Shown here piece by piece: positions 36,801-48,800 of a DNA stretch of 64,000 bases. The notes below the pieces were generated by a model. The model was not told the origin of the DNA. It worked only from the letters and a program-made list of their open reading frames with translations, and made no database searches. Numbering within the stretch: the stretch's first letter is position 1; each line of letters begins with the position of its first letter. The translations under genes were made by a program, and so were the position numbers. This DNA is from Monodelphis domestica (Eukaryota; Chordata; Mammalia; Didelphimorphia; Didelphidae): positions 14,595,255 to 14,659,254 of the forward strand of contig NC_077232.1 of the NCBI RefSeq assembly GCF_027887165.1. The letters are read 5' to 3'.

Positions 36801-39800
36801 TTTAAACTTCCTGGACGGCTGGAGCAGATATGGAGGATCTCTAAAGCTCTGGCCAGGCTGCCAGGTCTATGCTCCTTCTAGGCTGCCATCTTGACTTCGC
36901 CTCTAGGTTTCTGTTTTTTCAGAAGACCCAGCTCTCTAAGGGGGGAGGGGTTGTGGCTTGCCTGGACTCTGAGGGCTCCTGATGAGATTAGGTTCAGGTG
37001 GTGTGGGCCGAAAGATCCCAGAGCCAAAAAAGGGAAGGGAAAAAAAAACAAAGCAGCCACCTCCTCTTCCACAGTCTGTGTTGAGTGCCCAGAGACTGGC
37101 CGAGTTACTTTCAAGGAAAGCTCTTTGGAGCAACCCCTTTGCCAGCCCTGAGTTTTCTGTCCTTTCAGTAGCTCTGAGGGCTCCTGATGGGATTAGGTTC
37201 AGCTGGTTCTTTCAGAAGACCCTGCTCTCTAAGGGGGGAGGGGTCGTGGCTTGCCTGGACTCTAATGGCTCCTGATGGGATTAGGTTCAGGTAGTGTGGG
37301 CCAAATGATCCCGGAGCCAAAAAAAAAGAAGAAAGAGAAAAGCAGCAACCTCCTCTTCCACAGTCTGTGTTGAATGCCCAGAAACTGGCCCGGGTTACTT
37401 TCAAGGCAAGCTCCCCGGAGCACCCCCCTTGCCAGCCCTGAGTTCTCCGTCCTCTCAGCAGCTCTAAGGGCTCCTGATGGGATTAGGTTCAACTGGTTCT
37501 TTCAGAAGACCCTGCTCTCTAAGGGGGGAGGGGTAGTGGCTTGCCTGGACTCTGATGGCTCCTGATGGGATTAGGTTCAGGTAGTGTGGGCTGAATGATC
37601 ATGGAGCCAAAAAAAAGAAAGAGAAAAGCAGCAACCTCCTCTTCCTCAGTCTGTGTTGAGTGCCCAGAAACTGGCCCGGGTTACTTTCAAGGTAGGCTCT
37701 TCGGAGCCACCCCTTTGCCAGCCCTGAGCCCTCTGTCCTTTCAGTAGCTCTGAGGGCTCCCGATGGGATTGGGCTCAGCTGGTGCCCAGAAGCTGGGTCC
37801 TCCCCCGAGACCCAGAGGGAAGAACCCAGCCAGGGGGCCACAGGCTTCCCCCTTCTCTCTATGCTTCCCTGCCGTCTGTGTTGGGCGCTCCGGAGACTGG
37901 CTCGGGTTGCTTTCAAGGTGAGTCCTCAGAGCCCTGAGGTTCCCGCTGCTGCCTTGGGCTCAGCACTCTGGGTTGGGGGGGATGGGTCCTGGGACCTTCT
38001 TTCTGTCTACCCCTTAGATCTGAGTGATCTAGGGTTCTGGCTTTTGGGGTACGGTACCTTTTGATCCAGGTCCAGGAGGAGGTTTCCCCAGGTCTATCCT
38101 GTTGTTCAGCTTGAATTTCGGTGGCCTAGGAGCACTTTGTTTGTGATCGGTAGGGAAGGGTTTCGGAGGTCTGAACTTTCGCTGCTTCTACACCGCCATC
38201 TTGACCAGAAGTCCCCATTTCCTTTTTAACATAATCACTGTGTGAGTACAAATGATTTTCAGAATAAAACAGTAATACAGTAGATAATGCACATTCAAAG
38301 GAGTGCCAAAATCCCCCAAATTCACATTAGCCCAGTTAATAGCAAATAAACCCAATATCATATTTCATATAAATTGCTGAATAACAAAAAAAACCTATCT
38401 AAACTGATGGATATTTGTTACAATATTTACAGATGCAGCAAATCTTTCAACCTTGGCATATATATTTTTAAACAAAGTAAAACTTATTTGTGTCTAGAAC
38501 ATCACCAAGAAATCTACATTTTTCTGGTGAAGTCAACTAAGTTGAAGAGGTTTTTCAGGAGCTCCCTTTTTGACTTCCTCATTCACATAAACACTTTGGT
38601 AGGAATATTTCTTACTTTCTCTAACTCCAATACAGTGTTCTTAAAATATAAGTATGAAAAAATTAATCCATTCAGAAACCACTAGTTAATTAAAATTATT
38701 TCTGAAAACCCCTTAAAATCACCATTAAATTCTTACCTTATTAAATTCTCTAAAGGTTGTTAGCTAGGTTGAGTCCATACAATATCAATGTGACAATTAA
38801 CAAATAAAAAATGGGGGAAAAACTGTTTTTGGACTTTTACATTTTCTTCAGTAGCCCTATGAGAAAGGCAACAGAATATATCTAACAGTTAAAACACACA
38901 GTAGATTAAAATGATTCAGGTTAACAAAATAGTATTGAATACATTAATATATGAACTGAAGACAAAATGAAATCTTAAACAAAATAGTCAGAAAAATACA
39001 ATAAAACACAGAGGACTTTATAAAACTTTGGAGTCTGAAAAGGCCTTAAAATTTCACCTCTAGTCTCTTTAAAGTTCCTTTTTATTTCCCTTGAGATTCC
39101 TTTTGTCAGTACTGGGAGAACATGGGTTTTAGGAATCTCAAACTGGGCCATCCCAAATGGCAAAGAGTTGCAGGGAGATGAATGTCTCCTTTGAATCGCA
39201 GGTAAGATAAGTGAAAGCATCACTGCATTCATGAATGGTAGAAGCTATTTGAAATATGCAATGCACTGCTCTTTCATAGAATATGCCATGTTTATAATCA
39301 CATTCCAGTTTGGAAGAGTCTCTTCCTTCTCCGCATCCCCCCACCCTCCCCAGCTACCCTGCCATGGCAGGTTAATTGTTGCCTAAGGAAAGAACACCCC
39401 AGGTTTTTACCATCTGCCCTGACTCCTAGGTTCTTGCTGGCAACAATCAGCAACAGCAGTAGGGGTCCATCAGGGTCTGTTCAGAAGGCCAATTTTATGA
39501 GCATAGCCACAGGGGACCTGGGACTGTGGGCCAAATAAGTGATTGTGGTCAGGGGCTGGGGGAAGCAATGTCAACAATGCCATAATCAGCAGCAAGGAAC
39601 AAGGAATGAAGGAGGAACAAAGAATGAAGGACTCAGGCAGAGGGGCAAGAGTAGCGTTTTAACTCTTCTTCAACAAGAGTCCCCAGTCTAAAAAAAGCCA
39701 GACCAGTAGAGCCAGCAAGCAACCGGGCAAAAAGTAGGAAAAAATTTTGCAGCAACTATAAACAGATTTGGAGTTTGTGGGGCTGGGTGGGGAGGGCAAA

Positions 39801-42800
39801 AAGCCTTGGCAGGAGTGACTTTAAAAAAAAATTATCTAGGCTATCTTTAAAAAAAATGGAAGAGGGGGCACCTCGGTAGCTAAGCAGATTGAGAATCAGG
39901 CCTAGGGATGGGAGGTTCTATGTTCAAATCTGGCCTCAGACACTTCCCAGCTGTGTGATCCTGGGCAAGTCACTTGACCACTATTGCCTAGCCCTTACCA
40001 CTCTTCTATCTGCCTTCTGCCAATACTGTGCATTGGCTCCAAGACCAAAGGTAAGGGAATTATAATCACTAATAATAGAAATGTTATATTTTAATGGATT
40101 TGTTAATGATCATTAGAAATCAAGGAATAAAGAAGCTACATTATGAAGACTATGTGCCCATGGCTGATCAGCCCTTTCCCCACCAAAATCAGGACAGGAA
40201 GTAAAGAGCTGGGACCTTCCCTGTCCCCGCCTATTATCCCATATCTACAGGAAGTACATAATTACAGGAAGTCAATGGACTCCTGCGAAATATAGTTCTT
40301 TTTTAGGGTAACACATTTTCAATTATACACTACCAATACTATGATGCTTATATACAGTATCTCATTGATCAATTTTGTTTTAACTTCTAACAACAAATGA
40401 ATGCTGACCAAAATATGTTATATTTACACATGAATAATTATACACACAGTTGCAAGAAGGATACATTTATTTCTTAACAGGTAGAGAACCCTTTAGTGAA
40501 AATTGTATTCTATGTCTTATTCCTACATGCTAGAGTAACTGGTTGCTTTGGTGGACATTTTTAAGGAATCTTCTTAGCCTGGTAGAATTCATAAAATAAG
40601 TTCACGTATCTGGGTACAGAGAGCCTAGACTTTGCATGAGCATATTTCAAATACAATTACACAGAATATTTGCTATGAACTAAAATTCTATGGGATCAGT
40701 CACCACAGAACTGACTAGAAGTTCAAAGAATTTTATTCATTGGCCATTAAGAGAAATTTAAGGAAGAAACATATGACTTTCTTATATACACTAATGATGA
40801 GGCAGAGAAAATTACGTACCATAGGAGATGCTTGTTACAAGATCACGAGAAAGAAGTTTAGCCAGGTAACAGATGATCCAGAAAAACAAATACAAAAAAT
40901 GATGAAGTTTCTGTCCTTTGTGTCCTGACTTCACTACCTCCCATCTCTTAAGTAACCAGTGTATTGATTTAGAATCTTGAACCTTAGAGACTACATTTCC
41001 CACAATACCCTTTTCATTTTCCTGTTTGTGTGTCTCCTTACATAGGGAGAATTTTAAGTTCCAGTTTCTACCCACCAGTCTCTGGGATACATGGTGGAGG
41101 GAGGAGCAGCTCTTGGTTTTTGCTAGCCTTAACTCCTTATGCTTCAAGATAAATATTTAATAAATACTATGAAATAGAATGCCTGGAGTACTGGATATTA
41201 ATTTTAATCTTTATATTTTTTGGCAGATGATGAAGAGATTTGTAAAGATTAAAAATAGGGAAACTGATGCAGGTAGAAATTAGTTTCTCTCTGCAAAGAG
41301 TATTATATTTTTAGAGTTTTATTAAAGGCTGAGAATTTAAGAAAATATACGTAAGAAAGCATGTGCCTAGGCACAGAGAGGACTAGACAACCTCACCTAT
41401 ATTATGAAAAGAGATGCATCTAGTTGCAAGCTGCAACACTAAAGAGAAGACACCCCGCCTATGGCAGAGACCCTTTAAATAATCATTTGTTCTCAGCCCA
41501 GGTGAGAATTCAGTGAGATTACAAAGCATTCTGGGGAAGCGGAGCAAGGATTTCTTGGACTGAAATCCTGGATTCAAGTCTCCATTTTTATATCCCCTTG
41601 TTTGATCCTCTGGGAAGAAGGACTTCGCCAAAGGATCATAAAAACATAATCAATTTAATGATTACAATAATTTGAGAGTAAGAGAAAATAAAGAACAAAA
41701 CCAATAATTGCTGGATACATTGACAAAAAGCTAGTTAGGGGGCAGTCCCTTTTGGCATGAAAGTATACATACAAATAAATGTTCAATCAACTACACCCAA
41801 AGTCCAATTTGGATTTCTTTTTTGTGCAGCTTGTGGTCTGGAGGCTTCTTCATGGTGTCTTCTCCAACAGTTCAGTTTCTGGATTCAGAGAGGTGGCCTC
41901 TTTCTTTACCTAAAATTCTTCTCAAAAGGAATTTAAACTTTGCAATTTAAATAATGATATTTTTTTTACATTACCCTCTTTAAGAGGGTGATTGGGAAAA
42001 ACAAAAACAAAAAACAACACAGGATTATTTAGGGATTAATGGCTGAGTTATGAGGTATATGAATCAGTTGGTAAGAGAAATCAAAAAGACATAAGAAAAA
42101 CCCAAATAAAAAAGAAATATTTCTGGATGAAAACGTAGACTATCAAAGTCTGATGTGTAAAAATTCTAAGTAAAAGAAAAATAAATCTATAACAGGTCCT
42201 TGAATCAGGGCCCAATTAAAATGATGCTTAGATCATTTTGCAATGATGCATTTACCCAGTCAGTAGCCAGGTCTACAGAAAGGTACCACACTATGAAAGG
42301 CAGAGAAGGGGACCAAATTATAGGAGCCAAGGTTTTGGGTATATTTGGTAGAATGTGGAACAAGGAACACATGTTAAACAGCTGCAACCTCGAACCCCAA
42401 ATACGTTCAATTCCTCTTTGTCTAGGCTCAAAATTATATCAGTCTCACCAGGATTGGTTGATCTCTTTGACCTTGTGCTCGATTGGCACTATGCAGTTTA
42501 GCTTTGTGCTTCTTTGGCACTGTGCAATGGCTCTTTTGTGTATATTTTGTCCTGGAATCAGACAGAATCATTAAGCAAAGTCCCAAATTTTTAAAAAATA
42601 ATTAGTGGCATCATTTTTATAGTCACAAGGTCTTGGGGCATGCATTAGCAATGTATCTTAAACTTGTATTACTGAAAAATCAAAAAGTTAAAGAAAATCT
42701 TAATGCTGGTGACATGTGCTAGAAATATAAAAATGAGAGAGAAAAACTGAAAATGTATATTGCACATGCAAGAAAAATATAATAAAAGTCTTTAAAAAAT

Positions 42801-45800
42801 TAAAAAAAATATAGCTTATAATCATTGACACCCTGTGTCAACTAAGAAAATAAAGATTACAAGGCTTTCTCACCAAAAATGAGATCCATTTCCTCTTCAT
42901 ATCTGGCTGTGATCCACTGTAATTACTAGTCTCTCGGTAACTGAGGATGATAATTGTCTTTGTGCGTTTTCATCTATGGTAAGACACTTGTGCTTGAAGG
43001 AGATTTAAATGGAAAAGTCGTTGCACAGAGACAGTCCCACTCTCTTGGCGTTGGAAGCCTGGGTCCAGTGGCATGAAAGGTCCTTACACCTAGAGACTTC
43101 CTCAGCTGCATTGGATGGCCGTGTTGTCTTTTGTGCTCCAACATGCCCTAAGCACTCCAGAGTGCTTTGCTGCGTCGCCATCTCAGCCGTTGAACCTTCT
43201 TATTGGTTTCTTCTGTCTGCTCAGCTGAAGCAGGCTTCACATGCTGGGTGAGCAAAATCTTGGTTCCCCAGTGGTCTACGACCTGATGGCTACCCTCACA
43301 ATGTTTAGCTGGCCGGTTGAAGCTGTTGCCCGGGGTGTGGCCGCTGCCACATGCTAGCAGCTAATGGGAGCCACAAGTGAGGTCTGGGTGTCAGGTGGGG
43401 ATCTGAGGCTGGAGAGATGCCCTAGAAGGGCAAGACAAGCCCTCTATACCAGAGATATTACCCCTCCCTGAATACCCCATACACCCCACTGTAAGTATGA
43501 GCAAACGAATTGAACAAGGTAACATTTTCATTTTTTTTCTGCTTATAAATTCTTTTTTTTAAAACATTATTTTATTTGGTCATTTCCAAACATTATTCAT
43601 TGGAAACAAAAATCATTTTCTTTTCTTCCCCCTATCCCCCACCTCTCCCATAGCCGGCACATGTTTCCACTGGGTATCACATGTGTTCTTGACTCGAAAC
43701 CATTTCCGTGTTGTTGGTATTTGCTCTCGAGAGTTCATTTAGAGTCTCTCCTCAGTCATATCCCCTCCACCCCTGTAGTCAAGCAGTTGCTTTTCTTTGG
43801 TGTTTTTACTCTCACAGTTTATCCTCTGCTTGTGGATAGGGTTTTTTCTTCTAGATCCCTGCAGATTGTTCAGGGACATTGCATTGTCCCTAATGGAGAA
43901 GTCCATTACCTTCAATTGTACCACAGTGTATCAGTCTCTGTGTCTAATATTTTCCTGGTTCTGCTCCTTTCGCTCTGCATCACTTCCTGGAGGTTGTTCC
44001 AGTCTCCATGGAACTTCTCCACTTTATTATTCCTTTTAGCACAATAGTATTCCATCACCAACATATACCACAATTTGTTCAGCCATTCCCCAATTGAAGG
44101 GCATTCCCTCATTTTCAAATTTTTGGCCACCACAAAGTGTGCGGCTATGAATATTCTTGTACAAGTCTTTTTTCCTTATTATCTCTTTGGGGTAGAAACC
44201 CAGCAGTGCTATGGCTGGATCAAAGGGCAGACAGTCTTTTATCGCCCTTTGGGCATAGTTCCAAATTGCCCTCCAGAATGGTTGGATCAATTCAAAACTT
44301 CACTAGCAATGAATTAGTGTCCCTACATTGTTGTATCCCCTCCAGCATTCATTACTTTCCATAGCTGTCATGTTAGCCAATCTGCTAGGTATGAGGTGAT
44401 ACCTCAGAGTTGTTTTGATTTGCATCTCTCTGATTATAAGAGATGTAGAACACTTTTTCATGTGCTTATTAATAGTTTTGATTTCTTTGGCTGAGAACTG
44501 CCTGTTCATATCCCTTGCCCATTTATCAATTGGAGAATGGCTTGATTTTTTGTACAATTGATATAACTCTTTGTAAATTTGAGTAATTAAACCTTTGTCA
44601 GAGGTTTTTATGAAGATTGCTTCCCAATTTGTTACTTTCCTTCTGATTTTAGTTACATTGGTTTTGTTTGTACAAAAACTTTTTAATTTGATGTATTCCA
44701 AATTATTTATTTTCATTTTGTGACTCTTTCTAAGTCTTGCTTGGTTTTAAAGCTTCTCACTTCCCAAAGGTCTGACATGTATAATATTCTGTGTTCGCCT
44801 AATTTTCTTATAGTTTCCTTCTTTATGTTCAAGTCAATCACCCATTTTGAATGTATCTTGGTGTAGGGTGTGAGCTGTTGATATAAACCTAATCTCTTCC
44901 ACACTGTCCTCCAATTTTCCCAGCAGTTCTTAAGAAATAGTGTATTTTTATCCCAAAAGCTGGGTTCTCTGGGTTTGTCGTATACTGTCCTTCTGAGGTC
45001 ACTTGCCCCAAGTCTATTCCACTCATGCTCCTTTCTGTCTCTTAGCCAGTACCAAATTGTTTTGATGACAGCTGCTTTATAATATAGACTGAGATCTGGG
45101 ACTTCAAGGCCCCCTTCCTTTGTATTTTTTTCATTATTTCCCTGAATATCCTTGATCCTTTGTTACCTTGTCCTACCCCTGAGCAGTTAATGTTCTTCCA
45201 CTTGCTCAAGTCTAGTTTTAGCTGTGTGGAGAGTGTTTGGTAGTTGTGTTCATATAGTTCCTGTGTTTGTTTTGGGAGGTAGATTCCTAAGTATTTTATT
45301 TTGTCTAAGGTGATTTTGAATGGGATTTCTCTTTCTAGTTCTTGCTGCTGAGCTGTGTTGGAGATATATAGAAATGCTGATGACTTATGTGGGTTTATTT
45401 TGTATCCTGCAACTTTGCTAAAGTTGTTGATTATTTCAATTAGCTTTTTGGTTGGATCTCTAGGATTCTTTAAGTAGACCATCATGTCATCCGCAAAGAG
45501 TGATAACTTGGTCTCCTCCTTGCCTATTTTGATGCCTTCAATTTTTTTTTCTTCTCTAATTGCTACTGCTAGTGTTTCTAGTACAATATCAAATAATGGG
45601 CATCCTTGTTTCACTCCTGATCTTATTGGGAATGCATCTAGTTTATCCCCATTGCAGATGATATTAGCTGATGGTTTTAAATATATACTATTTATTATTT
45701 TTAGGAAAGCCCCTTGTATTCCTATGCTTTCTAGTGTTTTTAATAGGAATGGGTGTTGTATTTTATCAAAGGCTTTTTCTGCGTCTATTGAGATAATCAT

Positions 45801-48800
45801 GTGATTCTTGTTGGTTTGTTTGTTGATGTGGTCAATTATGTGGATGGTTTTCCTACTATTGAACCAGCCCTGCATCCCTGGTATGAATCCTACTTGATCA
45901 TGGTGAATGACTCTTCTGATCACTTGCTGGAGTCTTTTTACTAGTATCCTATTTAAGATTTTTGCATCTATATTCATTAGGGAGATTGGTCTATAATTTT
46001 CTTTCTCTGTTTTTGACCTGTCTGGCTTTGGGATTAGTACCATGTTTGTGTTGTAGAATGAATTTGGTAGAACTCCTTCGTTGCTTATTATGTCAAATAG
46101 TTTGTATAGTATTGGGATTAACTGTTCTCTGAATGTTTGATAGAATTCACTGGTGAATCCATCAGGCCCTGGGGATTTTTTCTTAGGCAGTTCTTTGATG
46201 GTGTGTTGGATTTCTTTTTCTTATATAGGATTATTTAAGGAATCTATTTCTTCTTCTGTTAGTCTAGGCAATTTATATTTTTTAAATATTCATCCATATC
46301 ACCAAGGTTGGTATATTTATTGCCATATACTTAGGCAAAGTAGTTTTTAATGATTGCCTTAATTTCCTCTTCATTGGAGGTGAGATGCCCCTTTTCATTC
46401 TTGATGCTGTTAATTTGCCTTTCTTCTTTCCTTTTTTTAATTAGATTGACCAGTATTTTGTCTGTTTTGTTTCTTTTTTCAAAGTACCAGCTTCTATTCT
46501 TGTTTATTACTGCAATTGTTCAATCATTTTAGATTTTACTAATTATTCCCTTAATTTTTAGGATCTCTAGTTTGGTTTTCTTCTGGGGGATTTTAATTTT
46601 TTCCTTTTCAAATTTTTAGATTTGCCTTTCCAATTCATTGATCTCTGCCCTTCCTAATTTGTTAATAAATGCACTCAGGGATATGAATTTTCATCTAAGT
46701 ACTGCCTTGGCTGCATCCCATAAGGTTTGAAAGGATGTCTCACCATTGTCATTTTCCTCATTGAAATTATCGTTTCTATGATTTGTTCTCTAAGTAACTG
46801 ATTTTGCAGTATCATATTATTTAATTTCCAATTAATATTTGATTTGACTCTCTCTGTACCTGTACTGAACAATATTTCTATTGCTTTATGATCTGAAAAA
46901 GGTGCATTTATTATTTCTGCTTTTCTGCATTTGAGTGCCATGTTTCTGTGACCTAGTGTATGATCTATTTTTGTGAATGTGCCATGTGGTGCTGAGAAGA
47001 AGGTGTATTCCTTTTTGTCCCAATTTATTTTTCTCCATATGTTTATTCACTAAGAAAGTGAAAATAAAGCAGTTTAAATTTGCAAATGCGTCAAGGGAAG
47101 AGATTATGGAGAGAGAGAGAGTAGGTTGTTTTTAAGTATATCATTAACAGATATCTCCTGTGTTTTTTCCCATAACATTTTAATACTTAAATACACTTAA
47201 ATTACAATATTCTTTTCATTTTATAGTTTCACTTCTGAACTCACTCCACCTTTCCACCTTCCACCCTTACTTCCATTCACTAAGAGGCAAGATAAATGAT
47301 GAAATATACATGTGAAATCATGCAAAACTGTTCCGTATTAGCTTTTTCTCTGAAGAAAAAGCAGGACGAATAAAAAAGTGAGAAATTAAAATCCATTTTA
47401 CAGTAGGAGTTCATCATTAATCTCTTTAGTAGTATATAGTATGTTTTCATGTTATTGATCAGAGAAGTCAAGTCTTTCACAATTAATCATCACAGCTAGA
47501 ATGTTATTACTGTGCATAATATCCTGGTCCTTCTTCTTTCACTTTCCAAAAGTTCATAAAAGCTTTTCCATGTTTCTCTGAAACCAACCCCATTGGTATT
47601 TCCCTTAGTACAATAGAACCCCATCACAATTATTTACCATAATTTATTCAGTTTTTTTTTCCAATTGAAGAACATTCCCTCAATTGGTAATTCTTTGTCA
47701 CCTGGAAATGAGCAGCTATATGCATTTTAATAAACATAGATCCTTTTACATTTTCTTTGATACTTTTCACCTATAGATCTAGTATTCTTATAGCTGGGTG
47801 AATGAGTATTAGTAATTTATATATCTTAGGGCATGAATCCAAATTGTTCTGCAGTGTAAAGGGAGATATTTATTGCTCCACTAATAGTTACCAAATTATT
47901 TCCCTCATAATCTTCAGAATGTTTTTTTCTATAATCTTAAATTGGCGCATCTCAGTTGATTCAAAATCTACTTTTTTCATTTGTACTTAGATAGAGCATT
48001 TTTCATATGATTGTATTTAACTTTGATTTCTTATTCTTAAAAAAGTCTTTTTGTATTTTCTGACCATCTATCAAGTGAATATTTTAAATGTTATAATTTT
48101 AACTCAGTTGTAGATGAAATATATATTTCAGAAATGAAATCTTTACCAGAAGATCATGATGTTAAAATTTTTTATATTATTTGTTGCCCTTTGGCATAAC
48201 AAAATTTCCCTAATTTTCTCTTTTAATTAGGTCTGTTTCAGCTTTTGTTTTGTCAGAGATCTTGATTGGTACCTTTTGATTTTTGACCTCAGCAAATTTG
48301 TGTACTTTCTGCTAAAGCCGTTATTTTAATTCTAAGAACTTTATGGTTCCGGTATTTTTTATGGCACACAATATATTGTCTGACTTTGATTTCTAATGCA
48401 TTGTGCTTTGATGCTATTTACGAGTGAATCCATCTCATTTACACTCTTATTCATGTTTCACTCACTACTGCCTATTTCTCTCCATTATATACATTTTTTG
48501 TTTTTCTTTTGTATTCTTTTTGTGTCCTGTCTTTTCCTTAAAACTCTGTTTTCTTTCATTTGCTTTGTATTTTACATTCTTTTATTCCCTTCACTAGTAC
48601 TTGTCAGAGTTTCAACTATTGCTTGCTCATTTTTCTTTTATTTCCACTGCAAAAGTTCTTTCTTGAGTACCCTTTTATATAAATTAATCTCTCTATTTGT
48701 ACTCTCACTTCCAATAAAATAATTATTTTGGTATTTTTAAAATGATTCTCTCTCAAATCTTCCTCAATTTTGTTATTATTTCATTTTCTTATAATCTATC

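Larger units (their letters stand above)
30522..38214 (-). mobile_element. Full-length L1 with a 13-bp target duplication
   Basis: It is about 7.7 kb on the minus strand: a poly-A tail at the left, 3' UTR to 30900, ORF2 30901-34708 with one frameshift, a ~725-bp C-rich spacer, intact ORF1 35435-36559 and a 1.65-kb 5' UTR with tandem repeats. It is flanked by CCATTTCCTTTTT at 30509-30521 and 38215-38227. It begins with a G-rich start and a CAAGATGGCGG motif near its first 25 nt, as many full-length mammalian L1s do. It inserted into mini-ERV copy C, antisense to the V2R gene. Confidence 0.95.
28864..40329 (-). mobile_element. Mini-ERV copy C in V2R intron 3, split by an L1
   Basis: Without the L1 (30522-38214 and its duplicated target) this is a ~3.8-kb element on the minus strand. 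It has a 5' LTR at 40059-40329, a SINE, a leader, a short protease-derived stretch near 39100-39200 ('FEIPKTHV' region), AT-rich DNA, the family 3' non-coding region and a 3' LTR at 28864-29161. The same order is found in mini-ERV element 1 and in the copy at 54359. The continuity across the L1 is seen by aligning 38221-38360 and 30440-30510 with 13880-14080 of element 1. There is no functional retroviral frame. Confidence 0.82.

Noticed and set aside
37000..37900. A possible CRISPR-like or satellite array
   Set aside because: The units are ~290 bp, without spacers, and lie wholly within an L1 5' UTR; the genome is eukaryotic.
36878..37916. Several frames of 63-105 codons on both strands, with repeated peptides
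   Set aside because: They repeat with the ~290-bp period of the L1 5' UTR and have no conserved start or domain; they are by-products of tandem DNA.
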